In this document: positions 38,264-49,083 of the stretch, piece by piece
Layout: each line of letters starts with the position of its first letter
How positions within the stretch are numbered: position 1 is the stretch's first letter
Origin: Chrysophaeum taylorii
Lineage: Eukaryota > Sar > Pelagophyceae > Pelagomonadales > Pelagomonadaceae
Direction of reading: 5' to 3'
Assembly (NCBI GenBank): GCA_029834535.1
Contig: JAQMWT010000573.1
Span: forward strand, 30,376-94,375
Length of the DNA stretch: 64,000 nucleotides
Made by a program: the position numbers and the translations under genes
Notes under the pieces: generated by a model
Databases searched by the model: none
Seen by the model: only the letters and a program-made list of their open reading frames with translations
Told to the model about the DNA's origin: nothing

Positions 38264-39169
38264 CTAGTCGGTGGTGCAGCAGGCTTGGCCGATGTTGAAG
38301 TCGGCCTTGATGAAGTTGCAAATCTGGACCATGGCGGCCCAGAGGAGAGCGTGGATGCCTCCGATAGAGGCGAGGAGGTCAGCCGGGGATTGGGCCTTGG
38401 CCATGGACGCGACGTTGGCAAACTGCGTCGCGCGGACGAGGAGTCTTGCCGTCGCGGTGTTGTTCGTGTGGCCGTCGTAGTAGAAATCGGCACCAAAGGG
38501 CTCCGAAGTCGACTCGTCGAGGTCGTAGTCGTCGTCCGTCGACAAACCAAACGCGTCTTGCAGAAAGTTGAGGCCCGATGACTTGCGGCGTTCCTTGAGA
38601 TTCTGGCCCACGAACACAGTCTTGCGATTTGTGGGCTCGAGATGGACCTCTACGTGCATGCCCTTGGGGTGAGTGAGCTCTACGCTCATCCACCTGAAGT
38701 TCTCCACGTGGATGTTCAAACCGTCGTCCCATCGCCAACTGTAACACACGTCGACGTCAAAATTTGATCCTTCAAAGGTCGCGTTTCCGCACTTCTCCGT
38801 ACTCGGGAACGTGTTGTAGTTGTTCCGGACCGCGACGTCGCATTCGCCGAGGCAATTCGTTTGGACGGCCAAGCCGACGGCCGGCAGTTCGTCGTGGGAT
38901 TCCATCCTCCAAATTTTCACGGTCTCCTGCCTCACGAAGGCCACCGCGAGAAAGGATGCGTACACCGCCAAGATGCACCCGTACACGGCGATTCCGATGC
39001 GGTCGATGCGCTTGTGTTTCGGGTTCTTTACAACTGGTGCCGGATCCGGCTGCGGCCGGGGGGGAACGTCCCCCCACAACCCATCCTCCACGTTCGACGA
39101 GTCCTCGACCCGCGCTTCCTTCCTCCGCTTTGGCATAACCGTCGGGACCTCGTCTGCGCTAGTCAACAT
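38264..39169 (-). CDS. Predicted two-span membrane protein of unknown function
   Basis: 301 codons from ATG 39,169 (another ATG 11 codons in). The N-terminal 55 residues are polar (PKRRKEAR, PPRPQPDPAP) and a strong transmembrane helix follows at about 57-80 (IGIAVYGCILAVYASFLAVAFV). A region of about 180 residues comes next with six Cys and NAT/NNT sequons, suggesting a lumenal or extracellular domain, then a second hydrophobic stretch at about 262-287 (LLASIGGIHALLWAAMVQI) and a short tail ending QACCTTD. Two helices with a large Cys-containing loop is a layout shared by several channel and trafficking families, but no family motif was recognised. It converges with the RRP12-like gene, 155 bp apart. 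Confidence 0.7.
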   Translation of the reverse strand: MLTSADEVPTVMPKRRKEARVEDSSNVEDGLWGDVPPRPQPDPAPVVKNPKHKRIDRIGIAVYGCILAVYASFLAVAFVRQETVKIWRMESHDELPAVGLAVQTNCLGECDVAVRNNYNTFPSTEKCGNATFEGSNFDVDVCYSWRWDDGLNIHVENFRWMSVELTHPKGMHVEVHLEPTNRKTVFVGQNLKERRKSSGLNFLQDAFGLSTDDDYDLDESTSEPFGADFYYDGHTNNTATARLLVRATQFANVASMAKAQSPADLLASIGGIHALLWAAMVQICNFIKADFNIGQACCTTD

Positions 39170-40690
39170 CTGCGCTTCTCTTCTTTCAAAATTCTATAGC
39201 AGGATCCTTCCTACCAGAACGAACAAACGACAAAGCAGTATATGATGATGCTCAGTAATGCTTCGTCTATTATTTTGGATGATGCCGCCTTTTCCGGCAC
39301 GATTTCGCCGCCTAATTATGTATGCCGTATATAGGGTAAGTAGTAATAAGGTGCACATTATTATTTTTAAAAATGGGGGTGAAGTGCACGAACAATTAAG
39401 AAGGAGCAGCACTGACGTCGGCGGCGACGACAAAAGCAACGATATGTTTGTTATAACGACGGCGGCGGCGGGGGTTTGAAGAAGAAGAAGAGGGACACGC
39501 TTTTTAGACAGAGTACGATGCCATACGTCTGTCTCAAACAACAGGCCGCCTTGCGCTGTTCCGAAGAAGAAGGAGTCGGCCGAATGTCGCGAGAACGCAA
39601 GTTAACACCACGAGTCCGCATAATATGCACCAAGGACGGCAAGAAGCATCTCTCCGACGGCGCAACGAGGGTTTTCGTTCGTTTATTTCTTAGGAGCGTC
39701 GGGATATTGCAGTGCCGATAAGCTCCGATAATTTCTTTCTCGGCCACCAAAACTGCAAAGAGAATAAATTATTAGTCACGACGGCGGTGGTCTCAGCGGA
39801 CGCCTCGGCTGCCCAGGGCTGCCGATGGTGAGTGCAACGATTGGTGGTGGTGCGGCCGCGCTGCTCAAGATGAACCAGGTCCGGTAAAATAATGGCGTAA
39901 TGCGAAGCTCGTGGCTTATCAGAAGCATAGTAGTAACGCGAGCCACGAGGAGGGCACCCGAAAAAAAAAAAAAAACGAGTCCCAGCAGGCGCTTTTTCAA
40001 GGATGCCTGCTGGCAAATAGACTTCCACTCATCCTGGCGCTGTCGCCACAATTCGGCAGGTGGTGGCACACGGTGCCCAGCACATTCGATGGTCGCAAGG
40101 AAGGAAGGAAGGAATGCCCCCAAGCCGACTCTGGATGACACGCTTACGATCACGACGGAAAAAGCTACAAGAGAGAAACACAACGACGCGCGCGTGCCGC
40201 CGCATTCCTTCGGCCATCGACGACGAATCTGACGACGACGAAAAAGTTTCGGCGAGCGAAACCTTACCCCACTTTCTGATATTCTGAAACCGCCCGTCTC
40301 TTCTTCGCGAAGCAGAGACGTCACCTCATAAGTCCGGGTTTTGTTAGTTATGAGCGGCACTGCGTGCCATCGGCAAGTCGGAGAAGGACGCCGCGTCCGT
40401 GAATCAAGCGAGCACAAGGAAAGCCGTGGTGGCCAGAGAGTGAGTCCACCAGTCCTGTTGTGCAATGCGATGATGTCGGATATGTATGAAGCGGGAGAAA
40501 GAACCAGGGCGGCGACAAAAGCGACGCGCGCGACAAGGGTGGAGTTAAACCCATAAAACAACGGCAGAAGAAGATCGTCTGGCACAACGAGCGACGCCCG
40601 TCGTGCTCGACGATCACGACGGCGCGGCGGTCGAGACGACAACGCGCATCGTTCTAGGTTGCCACGACTGCGCCGTGAGACGCAGCAGAG
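39170..40690. other. No gene recognised
   Basis: AT-richer then GC-rich intergenic DNA. The long minus-strand frame at 39,776-40,897 is antisense to the OPR fragment at its 5' end and shows no motif, so I do not accept it. Poly-A/T runs (39,960; 39,350) and GGAA repeats (40,098) occur. Confidence 0.45.
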
Positions 40691-40699
40691 CCACCGCGT

Positions 40700-40970
40700 C
40701 AAGTACCGTGATGACGACCCGATCCTCTCGCCCTTCGCGGTCAGCGCTCGAAACCTCTCGACCGCAGCGTAGCCAAAATTGCAGCGCGATTTGCGCGCGC
40801 GATGGCCCTCGCGGACGGACGCGTGCCCGCGTCGCATTCGAGAGTTCGTCGAGAAGCGTCTCGCCAACGCGGCGTGGGCCTTCGCGACAACAGGCATCGA
40901 GGCACTTCAGCTCTTCGCGATGCGGCTTCGCTCATTCCGCAGGAGGGAGCTCGCGGCGAGGGGCCTGCTG
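40700..40970 (+). pseudogene. OPR-repeat protein fragment
   Basis: The plus strand in two frames gives ARFARAMALADGRVPASHSR and FVEKRLANAAWAFATTGIEA, the N-terminal and first-repeat segments of the OPR-RAP family seen at 11,485-13,060. The repeat array and RAP domain are missing here. This is a third family member, heavily decayed. Confidence 0.6.
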
Positions 40971-41552
40971 CGTCGTCGACTGGACCCCGGAGATAGGTCG
41001 AGCTCCCCGCTGTTCGTTCGGTGCCGACGTCGACGTGGGCCACGCGGGGACACATTTTGTCGAGGCAATGGACGAGGCGCCAGAAGGGTTCTGTCGTGAG
41101 ACGTTGCTTGGCGAGGACCACGAGCGTCGAGTCTTTCGGTGGTGCGATAGCCTCCTCGCGTGACGCCACGTCCAGGCTTGAGCCCTTTTCGCCCGCTGGA
41201 TCTCCTTGTTCCGCCGCCGCGACTCGCTCCACTTTTCCGGATGAGCTCCGGAAACCCGCGTGTCGCTCTTAAACTCGTTAATCATAATTCGGTGCATGGC
41301 CGGCGTCCGATGCATGTTCTTGCTGCGGCCGAGTAGTAGTTCTCTCTCTTCGTCTAGGACGTGGGCGTACCGCCCGTGCCCGTCGACGCGAACGCACGCC
41401 CCGAAGCTCTCGTCTATCGTATCACGTCGACGATGCGATCGTAGCTCTCTCCATATTATTTGGGCCCGTGGCAAAAAAAATGCAGCGTTGGGAATTCACT
41501 TCAGCAAGTGAACGTGAACACCACGCAATATTATTGGTGAAGTGATTTGAAG
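40971..41552. other. Unassigned region
   Basis: A minus-strand frame (about 41,240-41,474) encodes VDGHGRYAHVLDEERELLLG and NMHRTPAMHRIMINEFKSD, which looks protein-like, but I recognise no family. It could be a fragment of a mobile element. GTGAAGTGAACG-type short direct repeats lie at 41,505-41,600. Confidence 0.35.
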
Positions 41553-42728
41553 TGAACACGTCGCCCTACGTGGCTATCGTGAACCTTTGTGAAGTGAACG
41601 CCACTTTTTTTTTTTTTTTTTAACGCCAGTCCCTGCTGCGCCCCGTCAGTTCCGTGCCCCCCCCCGCGCGCTATTGGCTCACTAGGTCTGGTGCTCTTAG
41701 ATTCATTCATTCGCGTTAAATTCGGGGCGAAGGAGGAGTTACTACCGTGGATGGTGTTCAGTGTTTCTTACTTTAGGCGATGTGAACGAACGAACAACCT
41801 CGGTATCTTCGTCTGGTTCTTCCTCATCAACCTTCATCTCAAAAGAGTCTTCGGGGAAGGAATCATGGTGCTCCCGGCGTTTTTTGAAAAACTCGGTCTC
41901 GTGTCCTCCGAGGTCCCTGTACTTAATCCGGGCCGCCGCCGCCGCAATGAAGAAATTCTTGTTCATGCGCAGTAGAGCAACTTTGTCCGTCTCGTCCGCG
42001 CGGAGCAGCAACGTGTTTCTTTCCCTCGGTCAGGACAAGATTTCCAATGCTCAGGCAGCGCTCACAGTAGTAGCTCTGCGCGCCATGTGTGTACTACCAA
42101 TAGGAAAAACCCTTAGAGGAGGCTCTCGCCATGTCCGGAAGGAAGGAATCCATACCGCTCCTTGGTGAGCGGTCGATACAACTTTCCAACGTCGAGCACA
42201 GCCAGATCTGTTGTGAAGCCGACTTCATCTTTCTTCTCAAGTTCAGGATAATGCACTTTCCAGTTGGGCGATCTCGAGAGCCTGATGATCCATCGAGTGA
42301 AGGCCTGTTCAAACTCCTCCACGTTGAAATCGGGCATCTGGTTCTTCTCAGGCATAGCAAAAGAAGGCACGTCGCCACGAATGTCGTCGTCCCAAGCGCA
42401 TCGGGTGCGTCGAGTGCCGCCAAGAGACTGCGGGCAGGCGCAGGTTCGGAGGAGGAAGTCTTTGCGTTTTTCGTGGTGGAATGCAGTCCGTGCGTAAATC
42501 ACATATTCTTCCTTGAGCAAGCAACTTCCTGGCCTGAGCTCTCTGATTGGACGACAGGTGCCGGCAGTTGATATTCCGAAAGTCAAGAAGGAAGGCAATC
42601 AGCTCGCGATCGTTGAATTCGTAGTCGAAGTGACGCACGTAGTTGTTTTCATTATTCCCGCAAAAAAAACGACGCTCACATTCGAGAATAATAGCGCGTT
42701 CAAGACAGATTTTGCAGGTCTCGCTGAG
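41553..42728 (-). repeat. Duplicated repeat R2, longer copy, with minus-strand coding remnant
   Basis: This aligns with 56,850-57,668 along its length, except that about 385 bp (roughly 42,165-42,548) are absent from the other copy. The minus strand of the extra part encodes in partly different frames RHFDYEFNDRELIAFLLDFR, NVEEFEQAFTRWIIRLSRSP and EVGFTTDLAVLDVGKLYRPL, so the full copy seems to carry a protein and the shorter is a deletion derivative. The protein family is not recognised. The flanks contain T-rich and CCCC-rich runs. Confidence 0.7.
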
Positions 42729-44265
42729 GTCGTCAACATCGACAGTCTTACATGGATTTCGCAGTTATGTTCGGGAGATTAATGACTCTTGTAGCGTCCC
42801 AGCTCGCAGAGACTCGATCATGTTGTGCCTGATCAATGCGGCGCACGCCCCCAGGTATAAGTGTTCATGTTGCACGAAAACAACGGCCGTTATAGCAAAA
42901 ATCGCCTCGAATTCAAAGCCAACGCCACCCATTGCTCATCACTGATTTTGTTCGAGGGAGTCCAATGTGGGTAGCCGTGTACAGTTTTTGAGCACGTGGT
43001 GCATACGCAGAAAGGAACGAATAAGATGGTAGCGCGCCCGGAACCTCGCCTTATTATTGCGGTCGAGCTTGAGCTTCGGCGATTGATTTCCCCGGCTGTA
43101 ATGGCAAAAGCGCATGCAGATCCTTCAAACGTGTGCCGCCGAAAGAAAAGTACTTGGCTCCATCGTGGGCACCACTGTTCAGCAGCCCCTGGCCAGCTGG
43201 GAGTGGACTGATCACCTGCTTGCCTCTGGATCGTGTCAAGTCGCCACACGCCGTTGCCGGTAGATCTTTGAGATATATCATGCATGTCAGACGCTTCGAC
43301 CTCAACAAAAAAAAGCTTCTTCGCCGATTTGGGAGCCCGGTCTTGTACAATGGTTGCGACCGTCGAATCGATATCGATTCCCGCACGCTCCGCGACTACA
43401 GAACGGAGCAGGGAAGCCGTGACGGAATCGGTTCCGTCGTCAGCTGGAACGAGACCCACGCGGGAACACCGTCTCAACGCCACTCCAATCGGGCCAGATG
43501 AAGGATACAAGGCCAATGGCCCGTCGCTTGAACTTATCCTTGTGGATGTCCCGCCGTCATGCAGCACCTGGGCGAACGGACTGCCGAAAGCCGCCGCTTC
43601 ATAACACTCCGTGTATCAAGATTCGAACAACAAAGCAACGATATTCAGCGTCCACCCATTCATCAAACAGCGCCTTTCGAGTCATGAAACGAGGGCGCTT
43701 GCCTTTTCCGCCGGCACCGCCGCGGTAATAATACGCCGCCTCAATTATTTGGTTGCGATGATCTTCGTCGTCAGTCAAAGGTGCGCTTGGAAAACATCCG
43801 CTGCGACGCGTACGCGTAGTGCCGAGCCGAGAACGCCGCCATCAGGGAAGAGTGTTTTGCCTGGCTGGGCATGGCCATGAAGTATCTCGTAATATCGTCC
43901 GAGTTACCCTTCGAGGCTGCTGCCAGAACGCCCACGGCCGTCATCAAAAACGCCCTCCTTTTCTTGGTGTGTCTTCTGTTTCTTGGTGAGCTGTCAACAC
44001 GTCCCAGGTCGTCGAATCCTCCTCCTCCGGATGCGCAGCCTTGAAGTGGGTCGGCCCCAAGAGGGCTTGGTCGTCTGTCTGCCATGTGCCCTTTTCTTGA
44101 AGTCTCTCGTCACCATCCAGGCGCTCCCAGCACTTCCGGATACACACACATGCGTCGTCGCCTTCCCACTGGTCAGTCAACGCGGTGGGTGGTCGGGATG
44201 ATATTCCTTCGGTCGACGCACGAAATGTCCCACCACACACCATCGAGCGGCGGCGCAGCCACCGT
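42729..44265 (-). other. Unassigned coding-like remnants
   Basis: Minus-strand frames at 42,890-43,567, 43,771-44,085 and 43,944-44,243 contain protein-like stretches (for example IGVALRRCSRVGLVPADDG, DDITRYFMAMPSQAKHSSLM and CVCIRKCWERLDGDERL). They may continue the R2 coding remnant, since they lie on the same strand and upstream of it. Frame breaks prevent a single reading, and no domain was recognised. Confidence 0.35.
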
Positions 44266-44272
44266 CGATGAT

Positions 44273-44308
44273 GATCTGATCTGATCTGATCTGATCTGAT
44301 CTGATCTA
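44273..44308. repeat. GATCT pentamer microsatellite
   Basis: About seven uninterrupted GATCT units, ending eight bases before the ALG9 stop. Confidence 0.92.
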
Positions 44309-44315
44309 GGCGCGA

Positions 44316-45665
44316 CTACGACAGTTTGGAATTAGCAGGAGGCTCGAGGAGGACGTATTGTGCCCATTTTGCTTTTTTGAGCGAGTAGAAGGGAATGAGG
44401 AAGGCGCGAGCGAGGGTGGGCGTATTCTGGGCGTCTAAGAACGGAAAAGAAGCGACGACGGTCCAGTTACTATCAAGACCATCGACGACGAGATCGACGT
44501 AAAGATCGCACGTGGAAATATCCACGTAACGGTCGGGTTCCTCTTCGTTTCGATCGTTGAAGCGGCCGTTGCTGCCCCAGTGACGCGGGAGTTGTCCCGC
44601 AAAATCGGATTTCACGAACTCCAATTTCGCGTTCTGCGGAAGAAAAAACGAAGACGTAAATCTGTGCCACTCGGCGCCCACGCAGACGCGAGACAAACCA
44701 CCAAGTTCAGCCGCGCGGCGGCCCGCCGCTCTCCATATAGCGAGCTGGGGGGTGTTGTAGTACTTTGTGAGGGCGGCGACGCGCATCGCGCCCAACAAAA
44801 CTCCTGGCGGTCCTAAGAACGAAAGAGGCAAGCGCGCCGCCGCGTCGTAAAGAGAGGCGTACGCGGGGTACGTGAAGCGCTCCTCCTTGTGGGGGCGCGC
44901 CGCCAGCACGGCCAACCACAGCATCGCGGGGGCGGCGTTTTTGTGAGCCAACCCGAAGACAGCGACGTTGACGTTGAGGAGTAAATTTTTCAGGTAAAAC
45001 GACGCGGGCGCCACGCCGTACAGTTCGTCGCCGCCGTTTGAATTGTAGCGAACCACGTTCAAAAGCGGCGACTCGTTGCCGCCGTAAAACCACGCGTCCA
45101 CGGCGGCGATGGGAATTATGATCAGACCAGACAACAGTCCAAAAATCACCGAGTCGCGAGGTCTTCCGACCATAGAGTCGGCGAAGAACGGCAAAAACAC
45201 CACCGCGACGAAGGGCCAGCCGCACCACAAAGTCGCCACGACCGCTGCGAAGACGGCTAAACCAAGGCGGTTCCCTCGAATCCAGCAGGCGTGGCTGCAG
45301 AAAGCCAGAGTTGTAGCGACCGAAGACGGCAACAGAGCCGTCGACGAGGTCCACATGCCTGGAGAAGACGCGAGCAGCGCGAGCAGGGTCCGCGGGTTCG
45401 GCGACGCCGTCACCAATGCTGCTTCGGCCGCGGCACTCGAAAGTCCTAACACAACTCGAATGCCGTGAAAACTGTTCACAAGTCTAAACGGCGCCACGAA
45501 CGCGAAGCTCCGCAGCGCGAACTCGGGCGCCCACTCCCACGTCTGCAGCCCAAAGGCGATAGCTTCCCAATAGTTAAACACCTCGTCGCAGTCGCTCACG
45601 CCGTTCAAGAAGGCGCCAACAACGCGGACGACGCCAAGCAAGCACAAGGCTGTCGCGTATCGCAT
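44316..45665 (-). CDS. ALG9: ALG9-type alpha-1,2-mannosyltransferase (ER)
   Basis: About 449 codons from ATG 45,665. The frame is open to a GTG at 45,722, but no upstream ATG is in frame. Family GT22 signatures: SDCDEVFNYWEA near the N-terminus (the acidic pair essential in GT22), GLQTWEWAPEFALRS, GWPFVAVVFLP, ELYGVAPASFYLKNLLLNVNVA, and HKEERFTYPAYASL. The soluble C-terminal end gives VCVGAEWHRFTSSFFLP, SDFAGQLPRHWG and EEPDRYVDISTCDLYVDL, which are specific to ALG9 rather than PIG-B or ALG12. The protein is multi-spanning in the ER membrane and adds alpha-1,2 mannoses from dolichyl-phosphate-mannose to the lipid-linked N-glycan precursor. Length is slightly below the usual 550-600. No introns are needed. 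Confidence 0.9.
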   Translation of the reverse strand: MRYATALCLLGVVRVVGAFLNGVSDCDEVFNYWEAIAFGLQTWEWAPEFALRSFAFVAPFRLVNSFHGIRVVLGLSSAAAEAALVTASPNPRTLLALLASSPGMWTSSTALLPSSVATTLAFCSHACWIRGNRLGLAVFAAVVATLWCGWPFVAVVFLPFFADSMVGRPRDSVIFGLLSGLIIIPIAAVDAWFYGGNESPLLNVVRYNSNGGDELYGVAPASFYLKNLLLNVNVAVFGLAHKNAAPAMLWLAVLAARPHKEERFTYPAYASLYDAAARLPLSFLGPPGVLLGAMRVAALTKYYNTPQLAIWRAAGRRAAELGGLSRVCVGAEWHRFTSSFFLPQNAKLEFVKSDFAGQLPRHWGSNGRFNDRNEEEPDRYVDISTCDLYVDLVVDGLDSNWTVVASFPFLDAQNTPTLARAFLIPFYSLKKAKWAQYVLLEPPANSKLS

Positions 45666-45724
45666 CGCGGGAGGGTAAGGTTCGTCGTATCCTCGAGTTG
45701 CGGCGGCGGCGGGACTCAGCACAA

Positions 45725-47900
45725 GTGTAGACGACGGAGCATGTCGCGGTGAACTGCGAAAGTGTCGAGGAGGAGGAGGAGGGAGCTCTTCGAGGGATTG
45801 CGGTGACTACTCGCGGTTCCTCAGGAACAACAACTCAGTCATTACTGTCCGGCCCAGGCCATCATCAAGCGGCTGCTGTGAGGTCAACTCAACCCCATAT
45901 AAGGTAGTAGTATCCTGTTGACGCCGACCAGGAAAAGAGTGACGTGTCCGGTTCGAGATCAGCACCATCCCTGTCGGACCCCCCCGAAGTTGGTTTCTTT
46001 CTAAGCGCGCGCCAAATGGCCTGGAAGCGATGCACGAACGGCACCGAAGGATCATCTTCGATTCGGCGGAAGCGTGGAGGCTTGCCGCGCCGCCTCGTCT
46101 AAACATGTGCGAGACACCATCTACTTTTTGGAGAAGAAGAAGAAGAAGAAGAAGAAGAAGCCAGCGCGATGATTTTCGACGACGCTCGCGCACCACCCAG
46201 CATTCCGACAGGACCCACGACGGCGCGGCTCCATTGCTTTGGCCGCGAGCGACGCTTTTTCGCGGCTTGGGTGCCGCCAGTAGTAAAAACGAAACAGCTT
46301 TCGGGCTCTCGTCAATCTCCCCGAGATATACAAAAAAGTTCGGAAGAGGCGCTCGATGGAGCGCAAGCGATCGCTCGTTGATGTTGCTGCGTTGAGCGTA
46401 CGCCGCGAATTTCGACCGCGCCGCGCACTCGAGCTGGTCGAGCGCGTCTCCGGCCTGGCGACTCGCGCTTCGAATTTCGCCGACGTCTGCACGGCACGCA
46501 TCTCGGACAAGACCGTATGGCCGATCGTCCAGGTTATTAACACCCTGGCCCTTCGTCGAGGTTGAAGGAGCTCGAGGAGGAAGACTACGTCGAGATACGT
46601 GACTCCGTCGCGCGCGGCCCCGTCGGCGATTTGGACGGCTGACCGTCTGCCCGCGCGGGCATAGGGCAATCCCGATCACTACTGTGCGCCAGCCATCTGC
46701 GACACAAATAGGAAATTCCTCTTCTTCAGCATGCGATGGCACCGCCTTCGGGCAGAGCCAGGCGAAGATGCTACGCCCGTACTGGATCGCCGCCGACAAC
46801 CCAATCTCGAAGAACGATCAACTTCTCTCGCATCCAGTATGTTGAGAGCCCGGTGGGGGATCTTGTGGCCGGCCCATCACTGCGGGGCTCCCGAACGCCA
46901 TAAAAAAGTGCGCGTCGTACTGCGCGACGCGATGGCCGCTAGGTGGTCGAGAAAGTCGACTACGACGGCGTTATCGCCACCCTCGTGATGACTGGACTGG
47001 GCTGGACTGGAGGCCTCCTCTGGGGGGCTGATCGGAACGCAACCGAAGGCAACGAACCGACCTCGCGACGCGAGGAGCATACGAGGCTGCCACATTTAGG
47101 TCATCACCCTCACCAGGAGCTTCTTCTTCGTGCGCGAGGGTTGTTACTCTGATTTCGTTAGCCAGGGGGTTGTTGTTGTTGTTGTTGTTGTTGTCTTCCC
47201 TTCTTTGCAGCTTGCTTGGAGGGCAGCAGACGAGTTGCTGCGTACAGCGACCGAGGAGATTCCTTCAAAGAAGCGCACCACCAGTACAGGAGGTAGTTGT
47301 TGCCGTTGACGAAGCAGCAGAATTTTTCTGGGTCGTTCCGGCCCGAGGCCAACCAACGACCGTAGGCGCTCTTGCACTCGGCGCGCTATAGTTTGCCATC
47401 AGCATCTTGAGGGTCGTGCCAGCGAGGTCCGGTGCAGCGGTGGGGTCGAAGCAAGAGCGGGCGTCGTGGTCCGGGTTGGCGCGTGGGGAGGCTTGAACTC
47501 TCTGGAGTTGAAGAAAAGCGTAAAGCTGAACTCGCCTAGCCACGCGTCCCTGCCGTCTACCGCGGCATAGATAGTAGCGACCTCGAAACATTGTGCGTCG
47601 ACCAAGAGGTGGGCCATGCGGCACTTGAGGCTGGCGCTCATCGTAGTAGTAGGAGGAGCATTGGATGACGACGATCCTCCGGGGCGCGCCGAATTCGAAG
47701 AAAAAACGGTCGCATCCGTTCGACCGCGTATAGGACGTCGTGTTCGCGGCCGTTGGATATCAGCGATGATTCCTTGAGAAGACAAACCATCGCCTGCTTG
47801 AACGCGATAATCTGGCCCTCGCCGCCGACGACGTGCGGAAGCTCGAGGACGTCGCGCTTCTCCCACAGGTTGTCGACGATCGTCTCCGTCCGTCCAAAAT
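45725..47900. other. No gene confidently recognised
   Basis: About 2.2 kb with overlapping frames. A minus-strand pair of frames at 47,158-47,866 contains protein-like segments (DAWLGEFSFTLFFNSREFKP; NDPEKFCCFVNGNNYLLYWW) separated by a frame change near 47,380, possibly a decayed gene. A plus-strand segment near 46,760-46,840 (RPYWIAADNPISKNDQLLSH) is similar in character. GAAGAA (46,130-46,160) and TTG (47,170-47,195) microsatellites occur. No domain was recognised. Confidence 0.4.
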
Positions 47901-47975
47901 AGGGTGGGTAGAAAGCATTATTATTACCCTACCCTATTACCCTATCCAAAACATTATAATTACCCTACTACTACT

Positions 47976-48902
47976 ATGGAGACCATGGCAGCTGGGCTGA
48001 TCGTCGGGTCAGCCGTGTCCGCGTCGCTGCAGGCGATGGACGCCAAGTGGCTCGCCTGCTCGCAGGTGCATTGGACCGTGATATCCCTAGCGATGAACGG
48101 CGTGTCGTGCCCGGTGCTGCTCGCCATCGGGCGGCCGCGGCTGTCGGGGTGGCTAGTCCTTCGGGCCGTGCTGGGCGGCGTCGCGCTGAACGCGGCGATG
48201 GCGGGGGTGACGCACATAAACCTCGGGTCGGCCAACACGATCATGTTCTCGATGCCGTGCTTTGCGACGGCGATGACGGCCGTGGTGGACGGGGAGCTCC
48301 CGTCGAGAGCAGAAGGGCTTCGGCTCGCGGCAGGATTTGCGGGGACGTGCGTCGTCGTGACCGCCGGCCGCCGCGTCTGCACACCGAGCCTCCGCGACCG
48401 CGCGATCGGGTATTCGGGGTCGTTTGGGTTTGCTGTCCTGAATGCCGCGGCGTGCGTCGTGACTTCGAGAAAACTAAAAGGTCACAAAGCGACGGCCGTG
48501 TGCGCGACGCAGGCTTTCGTGGCGCTCGCGGTCGCGGCGGCCCTCGTCCCGGTCCCCGAGCTTCAGAAGGCCATCGAGCGCCTCGTCGCCGACCGGAGAT
48601 TGGTGTTGCTCTTGGGGGTAGAGGTCCTCTCGTTCCCTCTCTCCCTATTTTTGAGAACTGCGGCCCTGCTCCTAACGTCGAACGTCCACGTCGTTTCGCT
48701 CCTCTATGCCGAGATCCCGCTTGTTCTGCTGTGGGACCATCTCTTCTGCGACGCCCCGGCCTCCCCGAGGCAGTTGGCCGGGGTGGCCATGATCGTCGTC
48801 GGCGCGGTCGTTGCCAACCTTTGGAAACCGTCGTCCCAAGCCTCCCGAATTGCTGTGGACGAGCGGCACCACCTTGTCGTCGTCGACGAGGCGGTGGTGT
48901 GA
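47976..48902 (+). CDS. DMT/EamA-type transporter
   Basis: 308 codons from ATG 47,976; the longer frame begins with a GTG in an ACCCTA-rich tract and is rejected. It has about ten hydrophobic segments, arranged as two similar halves of five: AGLIVGSAVSASLQAMDAKW (1), VISLAMNGVSCPVLLAIG (2), AVLGGVALNAAMAGVTHI (3), NTIMFSMPCFATAMTAVVDG (4), LRLAAGFAGTCVVVTAGR (5), and the second half from SGSFGFAVLNAAACVV to LAGVAMIVVGAVVANLW. The motifs INLGSANTIMFSMPCF and VVSLLYAEIPLVLLWDHLF correspond to the TM3-TM4 and TM8-TM9 signatures of the EamA drug/metabolite transporter superfamily. The substrate cannot be predicted. It lies alone on the plus strand. Confidence 0.82.
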   Translation: METMAAGLIVGSAVSASLQAMDAKWLACSQVHWTVISLAMNGVSCPVLLAIGRPRLSGWLVLRAVLGGVALNAAMAGVTHINLGSANTIMFSMPCFATAMTAVVDGELPSRAEGLRLAAGFAGTCVVVTAGRRVCTPSLRDRAIGYSGSFGFAVLNAAACVVTSRKLKGHKATAVCATQAFVALAVAAALVPVPELQKAIERLVADRRLVLLLGVEVLSFPLSLFLRTAALLLTSNVHVVSLLYAEIPLVLLWDHLFCDAPASPRQLAGVAMIVVGAVVANLWKPSSQASRIAVDERHHLVVVDEAVV

Positions 48903-49083
48903 GGGAGGGCTTATATTTGGTTTAGTTTAATTTAGGAAGAACAAGTAACGTCATATTATTCATTCTCGGGAGTGGCAGCAGGTGGGTGGATGAATGGTGG
49001 TGGGGCGCGAGAAAAAAAACCCGGGGAGTCGAGTCTGACTCCTGTTTTTTTGGCAGCAGCGGCGGCGGCGGCGAGTGCAAAAC
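48903..49083. other. Intergenic
   Basis: Short convergent intergenic interval between the DMT transporter and the two-exon gene. Nothing else was recognised. Confidence 0.6.

Noticed and set aside
39776-40897. Minus-strand frame of 373 codons
   Set aside because: Its 5' part is antisense to the OPR fragment, no motif is visible and the composition is that of a GC-rich shadow frame.
45807-46799. Minus-strand frame of 330 codons
   Set aside because: Low-complexity Leu/Arg stretches from a GAA microsatellite and no recognisable domain.
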